Origin: Brevinematales bacterium
GTDB lineage: Bacteria > Spirochaetota > Brevinematia > Brevinematales > GWF1-51-8
Length of the DNA stretch: 64,000 nucleotides
Assembly: GCA_020059465.1 (NCBI GenBank)
Contig: JAGVBZ010000024.1
Span: forward strand, 1-64,000
Reading direction: 5' to 3'
Positions 24,893-32,666 of the stretch are shown piece after piece; within the stretch, counting starts at the first letter, position 1, and each line of letters starts with the position of its first letter. A model generated the notes under the pieces. It did no database searches. It was not told the DNA's origin and saw only the letters and a list, made by a program, of their open reading frames with translations. The translations under genes were made by a program, and so were the position numbers.

Positions 24893-25630
24893 TTATTGCA
24901 AAGGTTTGAGGAATACCGGGCTGGAATGACTGAACGGGGGGATTTCCCCGCCGCCGAGAAAACTCAGGGTATGCCGCGCGAGATTGACCGATTCGATCAC
25001 GCAGTCGATTATCCGCCGGTCAGTCCCGTCGACCATCGACATTACTTTCGACGCGGCCGCTTTTTCGAGCATTTTATTCGCCCGTTTCCGGATATCGTAG
25101 AAATAGTTCTTCACGCTGATATACGGACGGTGGCCGCTGCCGGAAATCTCGTTCCCAATGGGGACATCCATTTTCCTCGCCTCGTAAAAATAATCGGGAT
25201 ACCCCGAGGGTACGAGTACCCATCTATCGATAAATACCAGTATTTTCATCATCGCGTCGTCATTTCGCCCCATACGGTTGTCCCGAATCAGTTCCTCGAT
25301 ATCCCACAGGATAAAATTGAGATCGGCGAGAATGGATTCCCACGATCCGCTGCCCGGCAGAGAGGTGCGGTATTTCGCCGCGGATTTCCGGTTTCCCGCG
25401 ACCGAGGGACTCGAACCGAGGTAACTGTCGTATTCAGCGCGCTTTTCGGGGTCGGTCAGCACCGAGTAAGCGTGATGGATCACGATAAATCTCGCCGCGG
25501 AGTCGGGAGTATTCCCGTTCTTATCGGGATGATAGATATGCGCGAGCTTCCTGAACGCCGATTTTATTTCGTCGGCTGCCGCGCTTTCGGGGACATTCAG
25601 TATTTCATAGAGGGTGGAGAACTTCCGCAT
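24893..25630 (-). CDS. J-domain protein
   Basis: About 245 residues. The start at ATG 25630 is chosen because AAGGAG lies eight bases upstream; a longer frame would start inside the previous gene. The J domain occupies residues 4-70 with the HPD tripeptide (IYHPDKN) that stimulates DnaK ATPase. The remaining 170 residues form a helical domain I do not recognise, with a conserved-looking LNFILWDIEELIRDN segment. It follows another J-domain gene by 5 bp, so they form a two-gene unit. There is no G/F-rich or zinc-finger region, so it is a class III co-chaperone that probably directs DnaK to a specific client. Confidence 0.8.
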   Translation of the reverse strand: MRKFSTLYEILNVPESAAADEIKSAFRKLAHIYHPDKNGNTPDSAARFIVIHHAYSVLTDPEKRAEYDSYLGSSPSVAGNRKSAAKYRTSLPGSGSWESILADLNFILWDIEELIRDNRMGRNDDAMMKILVFIDRWVLVPSGYPDYFYEARKMDVPIGNEISGSGHRPYISVKNYFYDIRKRANKMLEKAAASKVMSMVDGTDRRIIDCVIESVNLARHTLSFLGGGEIPPFSHSSPVFLKPLQ

Positions 25631-25635
25631 CGAAC

Positions 25636-26154
25636 CTACTCCTTCTCTTTCCATACCGGCGTCCCGCGCGGGGTCTTTCCGATTTTATGGGTGCGGACGA
25701 ACTCGATATTGCTCGCCAGATTGACGAACGCCTGTTCGATCTTCTTCAGCCGTTCCTCCGAATCGTACGCCCAGTCGCTGTCGGGATACTCGTTCAGCAC
25801 CCGTGCGAAATATTCCCGCGCAGCCTCTATATCCCGTTTTTTCTCGAGGAGTTTATCCATATCGAGGGTGATATCCTTGAATTTCAGCGAGATCGACCCG
25901 GTATACCTATCATAGATCGCCGCGCCTTTTTTGTAGAGAGTGTAGTCGTTTTCCGCGGGCGCGGGGGATTTCCCGTGTTTTTTCAGGCGGGCGATAATCT
26001 CCCTGTAGGCGTTATTGATTCGCGCCATCGTCTCATCATCGTTATGGTTCAGGTCCGGATGATTCTTTTTCGCGAGCGCGCGGTACGCTTTCTTGACATC
26101 GTCGAGGGACGCATCGGGGGTCAGTCCGAATAAGCGAAAGTCATCGTTTATCAT
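25636..26154 (-). CDS. J-domain protein, short
   Basis: 172 residues. An N-terminal J domain (residues 4-65, HPD in KKNHPDLNHN) is followed by a helical, TPR-like C-terminal region (EAAREYFARVLNEYPDSDWAYD). It is class III, lacking other DnaJ modules. Paired with the J-domain gene 5 bp downstream. The tandem pair suggests that the two act on the same process. Confidence 0.8.
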   Translation of the reverse strand: MINDDFRLFGLTPDASLDDVKKAYRALAKKNHPDLNHNDDETMARINNAYREIIARLKKHGKSPAPAENDYTLYKKGAAIYDRYTGSISLKFKDITLDMDKLLEKKRDIEAAREYFARVLNEYPDSDWAYDSEERLKKIEQAFVNLASNIEFVRTHKIGKTPRGTPVWKEKE

Positions 26155-26201
26155 GTTATGTAGTATAATACGCGGGCGAGATTTTTACAATCCCCGGCGG
26201 G

Positions 26202-26546
26202 TTACTCGTTTATCAGCAGATTGATGTATCCGATCACCTCGGCGACAATCTTCGGTGATGCCCCGGTAATGAAACTCGCGTCCCGCGCCCGCCAGTCGAG
26301 GCTTTTTATCTGGTCGCACAATACTGCGCCGTCTATTTTATCGCCCGCGTTTATCCTGACCTCGAACGGATATCCCTTGATTTTCGCAGTGATAGGACAG
26401 AAAAGCGCGAGCCCGGTTTTAGCGTTATACGATTTAGGGGAAATCACAAGCGCCGGACGGTGTCCTGCCTGTTCGTGCCCGCTCTGCGGATTGAACATGA
26501 GCCGCACGATGTCACCCCTTTCCGGGATATAGTTACCAGATTTCAT
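26202..26546 (-). CDS. mazF: MazF/PemK-family endoribonuclease toxin
   Basis: About 114 residues starting at ATG 26546, within the end of mazE; a longer frame from 26594 would overlap mazE more deeply. The motifs PERGDIVRLMF, GHEQAGHRPALVIS and FCPITAKIKGYPFEV are those of the MazF/PemK fold, a sequence-specific mRNA interferase. GDIV...GHRP includes the catalytic Arg region. The antitoxin gene is directly upstream with a 14 bp overlap. Confidence 0.9.
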   Translation of the reverse strand: MKSGNYIPERGDIVRLMFNPQSGHEQAGHRPALVISPKSYNAKTGLALFCPITAKIKGYPFEVRINAGDKIDGAVLCDQIKSLDWRARDASFITGASPKIVAEVIGYINLLINE

Positions 26547-26772
26547 TGCCAACCTGTCCTCCAGTGTCGGTCTCTCCATGCAGGTTATTCTCATCGATGC
26601 GGGAAAGCATTTCCTCCAGACGTCCGCCCTTCGTTTCAGGGAAAATCACAATCCGGTTATCCTCGACTGTTAATTCCACAGCCGATCCCTCGGTAATATG
26701 GACATCTTTCGCGTAATTCGCGGGGATTCTCACCGCGAGACTGTTTCCCCATTTCTGTACCGCAGATTTCAT
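26533..26772 (-). CDS. mazE: MazE-type antitoxin
   Basis: About 79 residues from ATG 26772, which follows GGAGG at a normal distance. The N-terminal AbrB/MazE swapped-hairpin DNA-binding fold is evident (SAVQKWGNSLAVRIPANYAK, then GSAVELTVEDNRIVI). The C-terminal tail wraps the MazF dimer in related systems. It probably represses its own promoter. Confidence 0.88.
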   Translation of the reverse strand: MKSAVQKWGNSLAVRIPANYAKDVHITEGSAVELTVEDNRIVIFPETKGGRLEEMLSRIDENNLHGETDTGGQVGNEIW

Positions 26773-26852
26773 ATCGCCTCCATTGTATCTACAATGAATA
26801 TACACCTGCAGGCGTGATTTGTCAATAAAATGACTACATGTGGTCTCTTCCG

Positions 26853-26890
26853 TACCCCCAATAAAAAGACCGCCCCTTTCGGAGCGGTGG
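26853..26890. repeat. Hairpin repeat upstream of hicAB, related to the array downstream
   Basis: GTACCCCCAATAAAAAGACCGC followed by CCCTTTCGGAGCGGT (shown in two parts) forms a stem ACCGC...GCGGT at 26869-26888. The GTACCCCAATA...AGACCGC context is shared with the 39 bp units at 27426-27540, so the same cassette lies on both sides of hicAB. In minus orientation the hairpin is followed by TCTTTTTATT and would work as a terminator. Confidence 0.65.
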
Positions 26891-26920
26891 TAAAAAGATG
26901 GGCAGGAAACAGATTAACCT

Positions 26921-26949
26921 TTTACAAATTTCTTTTATTTGTCTATAAT
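26921..26949 (+). promoter_or_regulatory. Promoter of hicAB
   Basis: TTTACA at 26921-26926, a 17 bp spacer and a perfect TATAAT at 26944-26949. The predicted start lies at about 26956, practically on the ATG at 26955 of the full-length hicA frame, so that ATG would be leaderless or cut off. Confidence 0.6.
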
Positions 26950-26954
26950 AACTT

Positions 26955-27212
26955 ATGAGTAAATGGACAAAACTGATTTAGAAAACACTTTCCGGGACTT
27001 CGGATAAAAATTTCCCATTCGACGATTTGGTTTCGCTATTGCTATACTTAGGATTCGAACAGAGAATAAAAGGAAGTCATCATATTTTCTTTCGAACAGA
27101 TATAGAAGAAATAGTAAATGTTCAACCTGTGGGGAATCTTGCCAAACCGTATCAGGTCAAACAAATCAGAAACCTGATACTAAAATATCAATTAGGAGAC
27201 CGCGATGAATGA
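26955..27212 (+). pseudogene. hicA: HicA-type mRNA interferase with an in-frame amber codon
   Basis: From ATG 26955 the frame reads MSKWTKLI, then TAG at 26979-26981, then KTLSGTSDKNFPFDDL and on to a complete HicA-like sequence ending YQLGDRDE. Known HicA proteins carry Glu at about the position of the TAG (LIEKIL-type), so a GAG or GAA to TAG change fits. The body keeps the catalytic GSHHIF histidine and the KPYQVKQ tail. The only in-frame start after the stop is TTG 27027, giving 61 residues without the first helix and without a ribosome-binding site. It is likely a broken or attenuated toxin; a sequencing error cannot be excluded. The 3' end overlaps hicB. Confidence 0.65.
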
Positions 27213-27420
27213 TATAAAATACGAAATCCTGATATACTGGAGCGAAACCGATAGTTCATTTATCGCCGAAGTACCCGAACTCTCCGGCTGTATCGCGGAC
27301 GGTTCTACCTACGAGGAAGCATTAAAAAATGCCGAATTGGTAATCGCCGAATGGATCGAGACCGCGAAAGAACTCGGACGCCCTATCCCGAAACCGAAGG
27401 GAAAACTCTCCTTCGCGTAA
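27205..27420 (+). CDS. hicB: HicB-type antitoxin
   Basis: 71 residues, the short form of HicB: a degenerate RNase H-like fold with YWSETDSSFIAEVPELSGC and GSTYEEALKNAE. It normally binds and blocks HicA. AGGAGA precedes the ATG, which overlaps the hicA stop by 8 bp. It appears intact although the toxin frame carries a nonsense codon, as would be expected if toxicity has been lost or reduced. It has no C-terminal DNA-binding domain. Confidence 0.88.
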   Translation: MNDIKYEILIYWSETDSSFIAEVPELSGCIADGSTYEEALKNAELVIAEWIETAKELGRPIPKPKGKLSFA

Positions 27421-27566
27421 AAAAAAGACCGCGTGCAGTCTTTTCAGCTGTACCCCAATAGAACAGACCGCGTGCAGTCTTTTCCGCTGTACCCCAATAG
27501 AACAGACCGCGTGCAGTCTGTTCCTCTCGCAGAATAGAAAAGACCGCCCCTTGCGGAGCGGCCTCT
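27421..27566. repeat. Array of terminator-like hairpins, 39 bp units
   Basis: AGACCGCGTGCAGTCT starts at 27426, 27465 and 27504, so the period is 39 bp, with TGTACCCCAATAGAAC between copies. A fourth, diverged hairpin (AGACCGCCCCTTGCGG) begins at 27541. Each has short arms (AGAC/GTCT plus GC/GC), and the first has A-run and T-run flanks, so it can terminate hicAB and incoming ppdK transcription. The translation of this stretch on the minus strand is repetitive and not a gene. Confidence 0.75.
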
Positions 27567-27595
27567 ATTGTTAGTCTATACATTCAAACTTTATA

Positions 27596-27665
27596 CCCTA
27601 TCCCCGAGCGCTCGCACCGAGCGAAGTCGAGGTGTAGCCGAAGGGCGGTCCCTGAGCGCAGCCGA
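27596..27665. repeat. Dispersed GAGCGCAGCCGAAG element at the 3' end of ppdK
   Basis: GAGCGAAGTCGAGG, TGTAGCCGAAGGGCGG and CCTGAGCGCAGCCGAAGGGC follow one another up to the ppdK stop. The CTGAGCGCAGCCGAAG part is the inverse of the CTTCGGCTGCGCTCA copies at about 10.04-10.08 kb. It is the small palindromic CCTGAGCG...CGAAGGG type found between genes in many genomes. Confidence 0.5.
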
Positions 27666-27669
27666 AGGG

Positions 27670-30402
27670 CTACTTCTTCGCCTGCTTTTCCTTGATCGCG
27701 GCCTGCGCGCTCGCAAGACGTGCGAGAGGTACGCGGAACGGGGAACAGCTTACGTAGTTCATACCGAGGGTGTAGCAGTATTCCACTGTCTTCGGCTCGC
27801 CGCCGTGTTCTCCGCAGATACCGATCTCGAGGTCCTTTTTGACTTCGCGGGCCTGTTTGATCGCGTACTGCATCAGTCTGCCGACGCCGCTCTGGTCGAG
27901 AACCTGGAACGGATCGTAGTCATAGAAGCCCTTCTCCACATACGGCGGCAGGAACGAACCCGAGTCGTCGCGTGAGAAACCGCAGGTCATCTGAGTCAGG
28001 TCGTTGGTACCGAACGAGAAGAATTCCGCGATAGTCGCAATCTCGTTGGCGGTCACAGCCGCGCGAGGGACTTCGATCATCGTACCGAGCATAATATGGA
28101 TATTCACACCGGCGGCCTTCATCTTTTCATCGATGATAGGCTTGGATTTATCGATCAGGAACTGGAGTTCCTTGACGTTCCCCACAAGCGGGAACATGAT
28201 TTCAGGGATAACATTGATGCCTTTCTTCTTCACAGCGATCGCGGCGTTCACGATTGCGGAAACCTGCATTTCCGTGATCTCGCTGAACACGATACCGAGA
28301 CGGCATCCGCGGAAACCGAGCATCGGGTTGAACTCGTGCAGGGATTCCACTCTCTGGTGGACTTTCTCGTAAGGCACCTTCATCTGCGCTGCAAGTTCCT
28401 TCTGCTCCTTCTCGGTATGCGGAAGGAATTCGTGCAGAGGCGGGTCGAGGAGACGGATGATGACCGGATAGCCGTCCATCGCGGTAAAGAGCTGTTCGAA
28501 GTCGCCCTGCTGCATCGGCTCAAGTTCCTTGAGCGCGGCGCGGCGACCTGCTTCGTCGTCGGCGAGGATCATTTTACGTACCGAGTCGATACGGTTGCCC
28601 TCGAAGAACATGTGCTCGGTGCGGCAAAGGCCGATACCGACAGCCCCGTATTCGCGGGCGCGTTTCGCGTCGATAGGAGTATCGGCGTTGGCGCGGACTT
28701 TCATCTTAGTGGCTTCGTCAGCCCAACCCATCAGGGTCGAGAAGTTCCCGGTCAGCTTCGGCTCTTCGGTCGGGGACGACCCCGCCATCACTTCACCGGT
28801 CGAACCGTCGAGCGAGATAAAATCGCCCTTCTTGAGGGTGACATCCCCCGCGGTCATCTTCTGAGCTTTATAATCGATATTGATAGTCGAACATCCGGCC
28901 ACACAGGGCTTACCCATCTGACGGGCGACCACGGCTGCGTGGGACGTAGCCCCTCCGCGTGCGGTCAGGATACCCTGAGCGACATTCATACCGCCGATAT
29001 CTTCGGGAGAGGTTTCAATCCGGACCAGCACGACCTTTTCACCGTTCTTGGCCATTTCTTCCGCTTCGTCGGCGGAGAATACCACCTTACCCACAGCGGC
29101 GCCGGGGGAGGCGTTCAATCCCTTCGCGATTACCTGCTTCTTCGCGCCCTTCTGGAACGTCGGGTGCAGAAGCTGATCGAGCGCGTTAGGCTCGATACGA
29201 AGGAGAGCGGTTTCCTTATTGATAAGTCCTTCCTCTACCATTTCCACCGCGATCCTAAGCGACGCCTGAGCGGTACGCTTACCGTTGCGGGTCTGGAGGA
29301 AGTACAGTTTGCCTTCCTGAATGGTAAACTCCATATCCTGCATATCTTTATAATGCTTCTCGAGGCGGTCTTTGATGCCTACAAGCTCTTTAAATACTGT
29401 GGGCATAGTTTCTTCGAGCGACGGGAATTTCTTCTTGCGCTCGTCCTCGGAGATACTGTTATTCGCGGCCCATTCCTTGGAACCGTCGAGAGTGATTTCC
29501 TGAGGGGTACGGATACCGGCGACCACGTCTTCGCCCTGCGCGTTGATGAGGTATTCGCCGTAGAACTTGTTTTCACCGGTCGCGGGGTTGCGGCTGAAAC
29601 ATACGCCTGTCGCGGATGAGTCGCCCATATTGCCGAACACCATCGCCTGAATATTGACAGCGGTGCCGAGAAGGCCGCGTATATCGTGAATCTGGCGGTA
29701 CTTGATCGCGCGGTCGTTGTTCCATGAACGGAATACCGCTTCAACCGCGCCCCAAAGCTGTTCGCGTGCATCGGACGGGAAATCCTTCCCTTTGACTTCT
29801 TTATACATCTTCTTGTAAGACGCGACCACTTCCTTCAGGTCATCGACATCGAGGTCGGTGTCCTTCACGTCCTTAAGATTGATGCCTTTCTTCTTGGCAA
29901 CTTTTTCCTTAGCGGCTTCGAGGATATGCTCGAAATTATCGTGGGGTACGTCCATCGCGACATCCCCGAACATCTGCATAAACCGGCGGTATGCGTCCCA
30001 AACGAAACGGGCGTTGCCGGTCTTAGCGCTGAACCCCTCCACCACTTCCTCGTTGATACCGAGGTTGAGGATAGTATCCATCATACCGGGCATCGAACTG
30101 GCTGCGCCGGAGCGGACGGACACGAGAAGGGGATTGTTCTTGTCCCCGAACTTCATCCCCATTGACGCTTCGAGCTTGGCGATATTATCGTTCACCGCTT
30201 TCTCGAGACCGTCGGGGTATTTTTTGTTATTCTTATAATATAGGTCGCACACCTCGGTGGTGATAGTGAAACCCGCGGGTACCGGAATACCGATATTCGT
30301 CATTTCCGCGAGGTTCGCTCCCTTTCCGCCGAGGAGCTCCTTCATCGACTTATCTCCCTCGGCTTTTCCGCTGCCGAAGAAGTATACCATCTGATTACCC
30401 AT
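27670..30402 (-). CDS. ppdK: Pyruvate, phosphate dikinase
   Basis: 910 residues, full length. It interconverts pyruvate + ATP + Pi and PEP + AMP + PPi; in anaerobes it often runs in the glycolytic direction. Seen in order: the nucleotide-binding domain (GGKGANLAEMTNIGIPVPAGF), the swivelling phosphohistidine domain with the catalytic His in GGATSHAAVVARQMG, and the PEP-binding TIM barrel with the catalytic Cys in GICGEHGGEP. AGGAGG lies before the ATG and inside the end of the upstream small gene, whose stop codon overlaps the start (TAATG). Confidence 0.96.
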   Translation of the reverse strand: MGNQMVYFFGSGKAEGDKSMKELLGGKGANLAEMTNIGIPVPAGFTITTEVCDLYYKNNKKYPDGLEKAVNDNIAKLEASMGMKFGDKNNPLLVSVRSGAASSMPGMMDTILNLGINEEVVEGFSAKTGNARFVWDAYRRFMQMFGDVAMDVPHDNFEHILEAAKEKVAKKKGINLKDVKDTDLDVDDLKEVVASYKKMYKEVKGKDFPSDAREQLWGAVEAVFRSWNNDRAIKYRQIHDIRGLLGTAVNIQAMVFGNMGDSSATGVCFSRNPATGENKFYGEYLINAQGEDVVAGIRTPQEITLDGSKEWAANNSISEDERKKKFPSLEETMPTVFKELVGIKDRLEKHYKDMQDMEFTIQEGKLYFLQTRNGKRTAQASLRIAVEMVEEGLINKETALLRIEPNALDQLLHPTFQKGAKKQVIAKGLNASPGAAVGKVVFSADEAEEMAKNGEKVVLVRIETSPEDIGGMNVAQGILTARGGATSHAAVVARQMGKPCVAGCSTINIDYKAQKMTAGDVTLKKGDFISLDGSTGEVMAGSSPTEEPKLTGNFSTLMGWADEATKMKVRANADTPIDAKRAREYGAVGIGLCRTEHMFFEGNRIDSVRKMILADDEAGRRAALKELEPMQQGDFEQLFTAMDGYPVIIRLLDPPLHEFLPHTEKEQKELAAQMKVPYEKVHQRVESLHEFNPMLGFRGCRLGIVFSEITEMQVSAIVNAAIAVKKKGINVIPEIMFPLVGNVKELQFLIDKSKPIIDEKMKAAGVNIHIMLGTMIEVPRAAVTANEIATIAEFFSFGTNDLTQMTCGFSRDDSGSFLPPYVEKGFYDYDPFQVLDQSGVGRLMQYAIKQAREVKKDLEIGICGEHGGEPKTVEYCYTLGMNYVSCSPFRVPLARLASAQAAIKEKQAKK

Positions 30403-30635
30403 TATGAAACCTCCTGGTTATTTTCATTATTATCTTTGACTTTATCGCATTCTACTTCATCATGGATCATGAAATCTGAACGAAGGATAAGTACAGAGTT
30501 TTGCATGGTGAGCAGGTCGCTTTTTATTGTATCGAATACGTGCTTTTTCCAGAAGAACAGCTTACTGACACAGTCCAAATTCTTGAACGTTTCTGAATCT
30601 ACCAAGTCCTTGAGGGATTTTTTCATCGAATACAT
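30402..30635 (-). CDS. 77-residue protein coupled to ppdK
   Basis: I choose ATG 30635 because AAAGGA lies seven bases upstream; an in-frame extension to 30746 has no such site. The product begins MYSMKKSLKDLVDSE, continues with a helical segment containing SKLFFWKKHVFDTIKSDLL and ends in a polar, Asn/Glu-rich tail. No family is recognised. Its TAA shares its last A with the ATG of ppdK, and the ppdK ribosome-binding site is within its coding region, so the two are translated together. A role in setting PPDK level or activity is an inference from position alone. Confidence 0.6.
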   Translation of the reverse strand: MYSMKKSLKDLVDSETFKNLDCVSKLFFWKKHVFDTIKSDLLTMQNSVLILRSDFMIHDEVECDKVKDNNENNQEVS

Positions 30636-30948
30636 ATAGAATCCTTTATGAAATTCCGGCAAATTCCCGCCTACCCATTCCGCGGTCATAGGCGTTAGAC
30701 TAAATAATGGCAAGTTGATTATAATATATAATCCGAAAAAACGCAAAAATATCTCCCGTAACCCGGAACGCTCGCCGATATTTTTGAAATTTTCAGGTTT
30801 TTAAATAGCAGTGCAGAATTTTATTAAGTATTAATCACCGCGCGGGATTTTGATTCTTTTCTCCATCCGCCTTAAAATACTGATAATGAGCGATTGTTTT
30901 GCTGAATAGATCGATCATCCCAAAAACTGTCCTATTCAAGGAGCGCCT
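30636..30948. other. Gap between the ppdK operon and the SUKH gene
   Basis: AT-rich 313 bp with divergent regulatory sequence. A plus-strand promoter for the SUKH gene is TTGATT (30850-30855), a 17 bp spacer and TAAAAT (30873-30878). On the minus strand a TATAAT occurs near 30719-30725 but with a poor -35. No RNA gene or further open frame of note is seen. Confidence 0.5.
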
Positions 30949-31488
30949 ATGGGTAGCACCTATAAGGAACTGAAAAAATCATTCGGGAAATATGCTGTCC
31001 CAAATATGCTGAAGGAACTCTGCGATTATTGGGATGAGAACCCCTATTTTTTCGCGGGCAGTATCGAGATTCAGCCCGACGATTACAATACTGTGAAAGA
31101 TTGGTTCGGCGATATCGAGGAGGGGTATTCAAAGGTACTCCCTTTCGCGATAGACGGCGCCGGGTCAATGATCGGATTCTGGCTGTACGGGGACGGGATG
31201 ACCCCCGATAGCGCCCCGGTGATTTTTCTGTCCTCCGAGGGCTCCGGGTCGACCGTGCTTGCGGACAATATATCCGACTACATGGTTATGCTGACCGCCA
31301 ACCGGGACTATATCCCGTTCGACGGCGAATTCTACGACTACGAGGAGGAACAGAAAGAAGAGAGCGACGAGTACCGGAAATGGCTCAAATCGAAGTTCGA
31401 CCTCGACCCTGTGGACGATCCCGATCCGTTATGGAAAAGAGCCAAACTTCGCCATCCCAATTTCGAGGAATGGGCGGAATCGTTATAA
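30949..31488 (+). CDS. SMI1/KNR4 (SUKH) family protein
   Basis: 179 residues. The segment LPFAIDGAGSMIGFWLYGDG, then APVIFLSSEGSGSTVLADNI, matches the SUKH superfamily core, which includes many immunity proteins of polymorphic and contact-dependent toxins. The C terminus is acidic (YDYEEEQKEESDE) and ends LRHPNFEEWAESL. AAGGAGCG precedes the ATG. No toxin gene is adjacent, so it may be a stand-alone immunity gene or a housekeeping SUKH protein. Confidence 0.75.
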   Translation: MGSTYKELKKSFGKYAVPNMLKELCDYWDENPYFFAGSIEIQPDDYNTVKDWFGDIEEGYSKVLPFAIDGAGSMIGFWLYGDGMTPDSAPVIFLSSEGSGSTVLADNISDYMVMLTANRDYIPFDGEFYDYEEEQKEESDEYRKWLKSKFDLDPVDDPDPLWKRAKLRHPNFEEWAESL

Positions 31489-31533
31489 AACGTCTACTCG
31501 AACCGGGTGCTTTACCCCTGAAAGAACCTTTTT

Positions 31534-32250
31534 TCAAGGCTTACCGATGGCAGTAATAAAAAGATATACCCCCGTTAAAATAACAAGGATTCCGCAGACC
31601 TTCCTGAAAATCAGCGCCCCTTTCGATTTCTCGTTCCATTTGAGGTAGCGCTGCACATGATTGGCGAACGTACCCGCGAGGACAATCGTTGCAGTGTGGC
31701 CAAGCGCGAAGGCGGATAACAGTCCGATCGACAACGCGAGGTTATGATTGACCGAATTGAACACGACCAGCAGAAGCGGCATCATAAACCCGAACGAGCA
31801 CGGCCCCAACGCCAGCCCGAAGAGCAGGCCTAAAACCAGCGCGCCCGCTTCGCCCTTCCCCTTCACATCGGGAGTTATCACAGGGAGACGCAGGAACGGC
31901 AGGATATCGAGCATCCATACGCCGATCAGGACAAACAGTACCGCGACTATTATCCCGCCGGGTTTCCCGATATCCCCGAGCATCAGGCCGAGCGCCCCGG
32001 TAATCACCCCGATAAGCGCAATAGAAACCAGCACGCCGGCGGAAAAAATCAGCGCGAGAATAAACGCCCGCTTCGTTTCGACCTTTCCGCTCCCGTTTAT
32101 ATAACCGATAGCAAGCGGGATACCCGACAGATGGCATGGACTGAGCAAAATACTGAGTATCCCCCACCCGAACGCGGCGGCTATCGCGACAATCGGCGCG
32201 GACTGGAACGCCCCGTTAAATGCGTCGAAGATAGCGGTAAAAAAATCCAC
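31534..32250 (-). CDS. ccdA: CcdA/DsbD-type transmembrane thiol transporter
   Basis: 238 residues, about six membrane helices. The two redox cysteines sit in LLSPCHLSG (C39) and LALGPCSFG, as in CcdA, which carries electrons from cytoplasmic thioredoxin across the membrane. Its start shares one base with the stop of a thioredoxin-like lipoprotein gene, its likely partner outside the membrane. It is the last gene of the arsenic/thiol operon; the thiol couple may keep exported or metal-binding proteins reduced. Confidence 0.9.
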   Translation of the reverse strand: MDFFTAIFDAFNGAFQSAPIVAIAAAFGWGILSILLSPCHLSGIPLAIGYINGSGKVETKRAFILALIFSAGVLVSIALIGVITGALGLMLGDIGKPGGIIVAVLFVLIGVWMLDILPFLRLPVITPDVKGKGEAGALVLGLLFGLALGPCSFGFMMPLLLVVFNSVNHNLALSIGLLSAFALGHTATIVLAGTFANHVQRYLKWNEKSKGALIFRKVCGILVILTGVYLFITAIGKP

Positions 32251-32654
32251 TACTCTATCCCTTTCAGTTTCAGGATACTTTCGATCTGCTCGAGCGGGAA
32301 ATATCCCTCATGCCGGAAGTACTCGTTCCCGTTGGTATCGAGGAATACCTGAGTGGGAATCACCCGGATACCGTACTGGTAGGCGTACGGCTTTCCCGCG
32401 ATAGTATTAATGTCGTAAAATACGATATTGATCCGGTTGGAATACTTCTTCTCCATTTCGAGCATCACCTTCTGCATCATCTGGCATGGCTTACAGGTGG
32501 ACGCGCCCAGTTCTACGAATGTCACTTTTCCCAGATGGGAAACATTTGTTTTTTCCTGCGTTATGGTTTTGGAATCGCCGCTATTCCCGCAGCTCAATAT
32601 ACCGAAAAATACCATAGCGATGAAAAATACTTTTACATACAGAGTTTTCATCAT
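32250..32654 (-). CDS. Thioredoxin-fold lipoprotein
   Basis: 134 residues. Lipobox FGILSC with acylated C22, then a thioredoxin fold with the active site CKPC (C54, C57) and cis-Pro in VIPTQVF. The extracytoplasmic location and the overlap with ccdA indicate that it receives electrons from CcdA. AAGGAG precedes two consecutive ATG codons; either may be used. Confidence 0.9.
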   Translation of the reverse strand: MMKTLYVKVFFIAMVFFGILSCGNSGDSKTITQEKTNVSHLGKVTFVELGASTCKPCQMMQKVMLEMEKKYSNRINIVFYDINTIAGKPYAYQYGIRVIPTQVFLDTNGNEYFRHEGYFPLEQIESILKLKGIE

Positions 32655-32666
32655 ATCCGCTCCTTA

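Noticed and set aside
26979-26981. TAG recoded as a sense codon
   Set aside because: TAG ends flgJ and the 59-residue gene normally, RF1 (prfA) is present, and no other gene in the window requires TAG read-through.
27383-27583. Minus-strand frame encoding a repeated TARGLFYWGTAEK peptide
   Set aside because: It is merely the translation of the 39 bp hairpin array, with no ribosome-binding site and no support as a gene.
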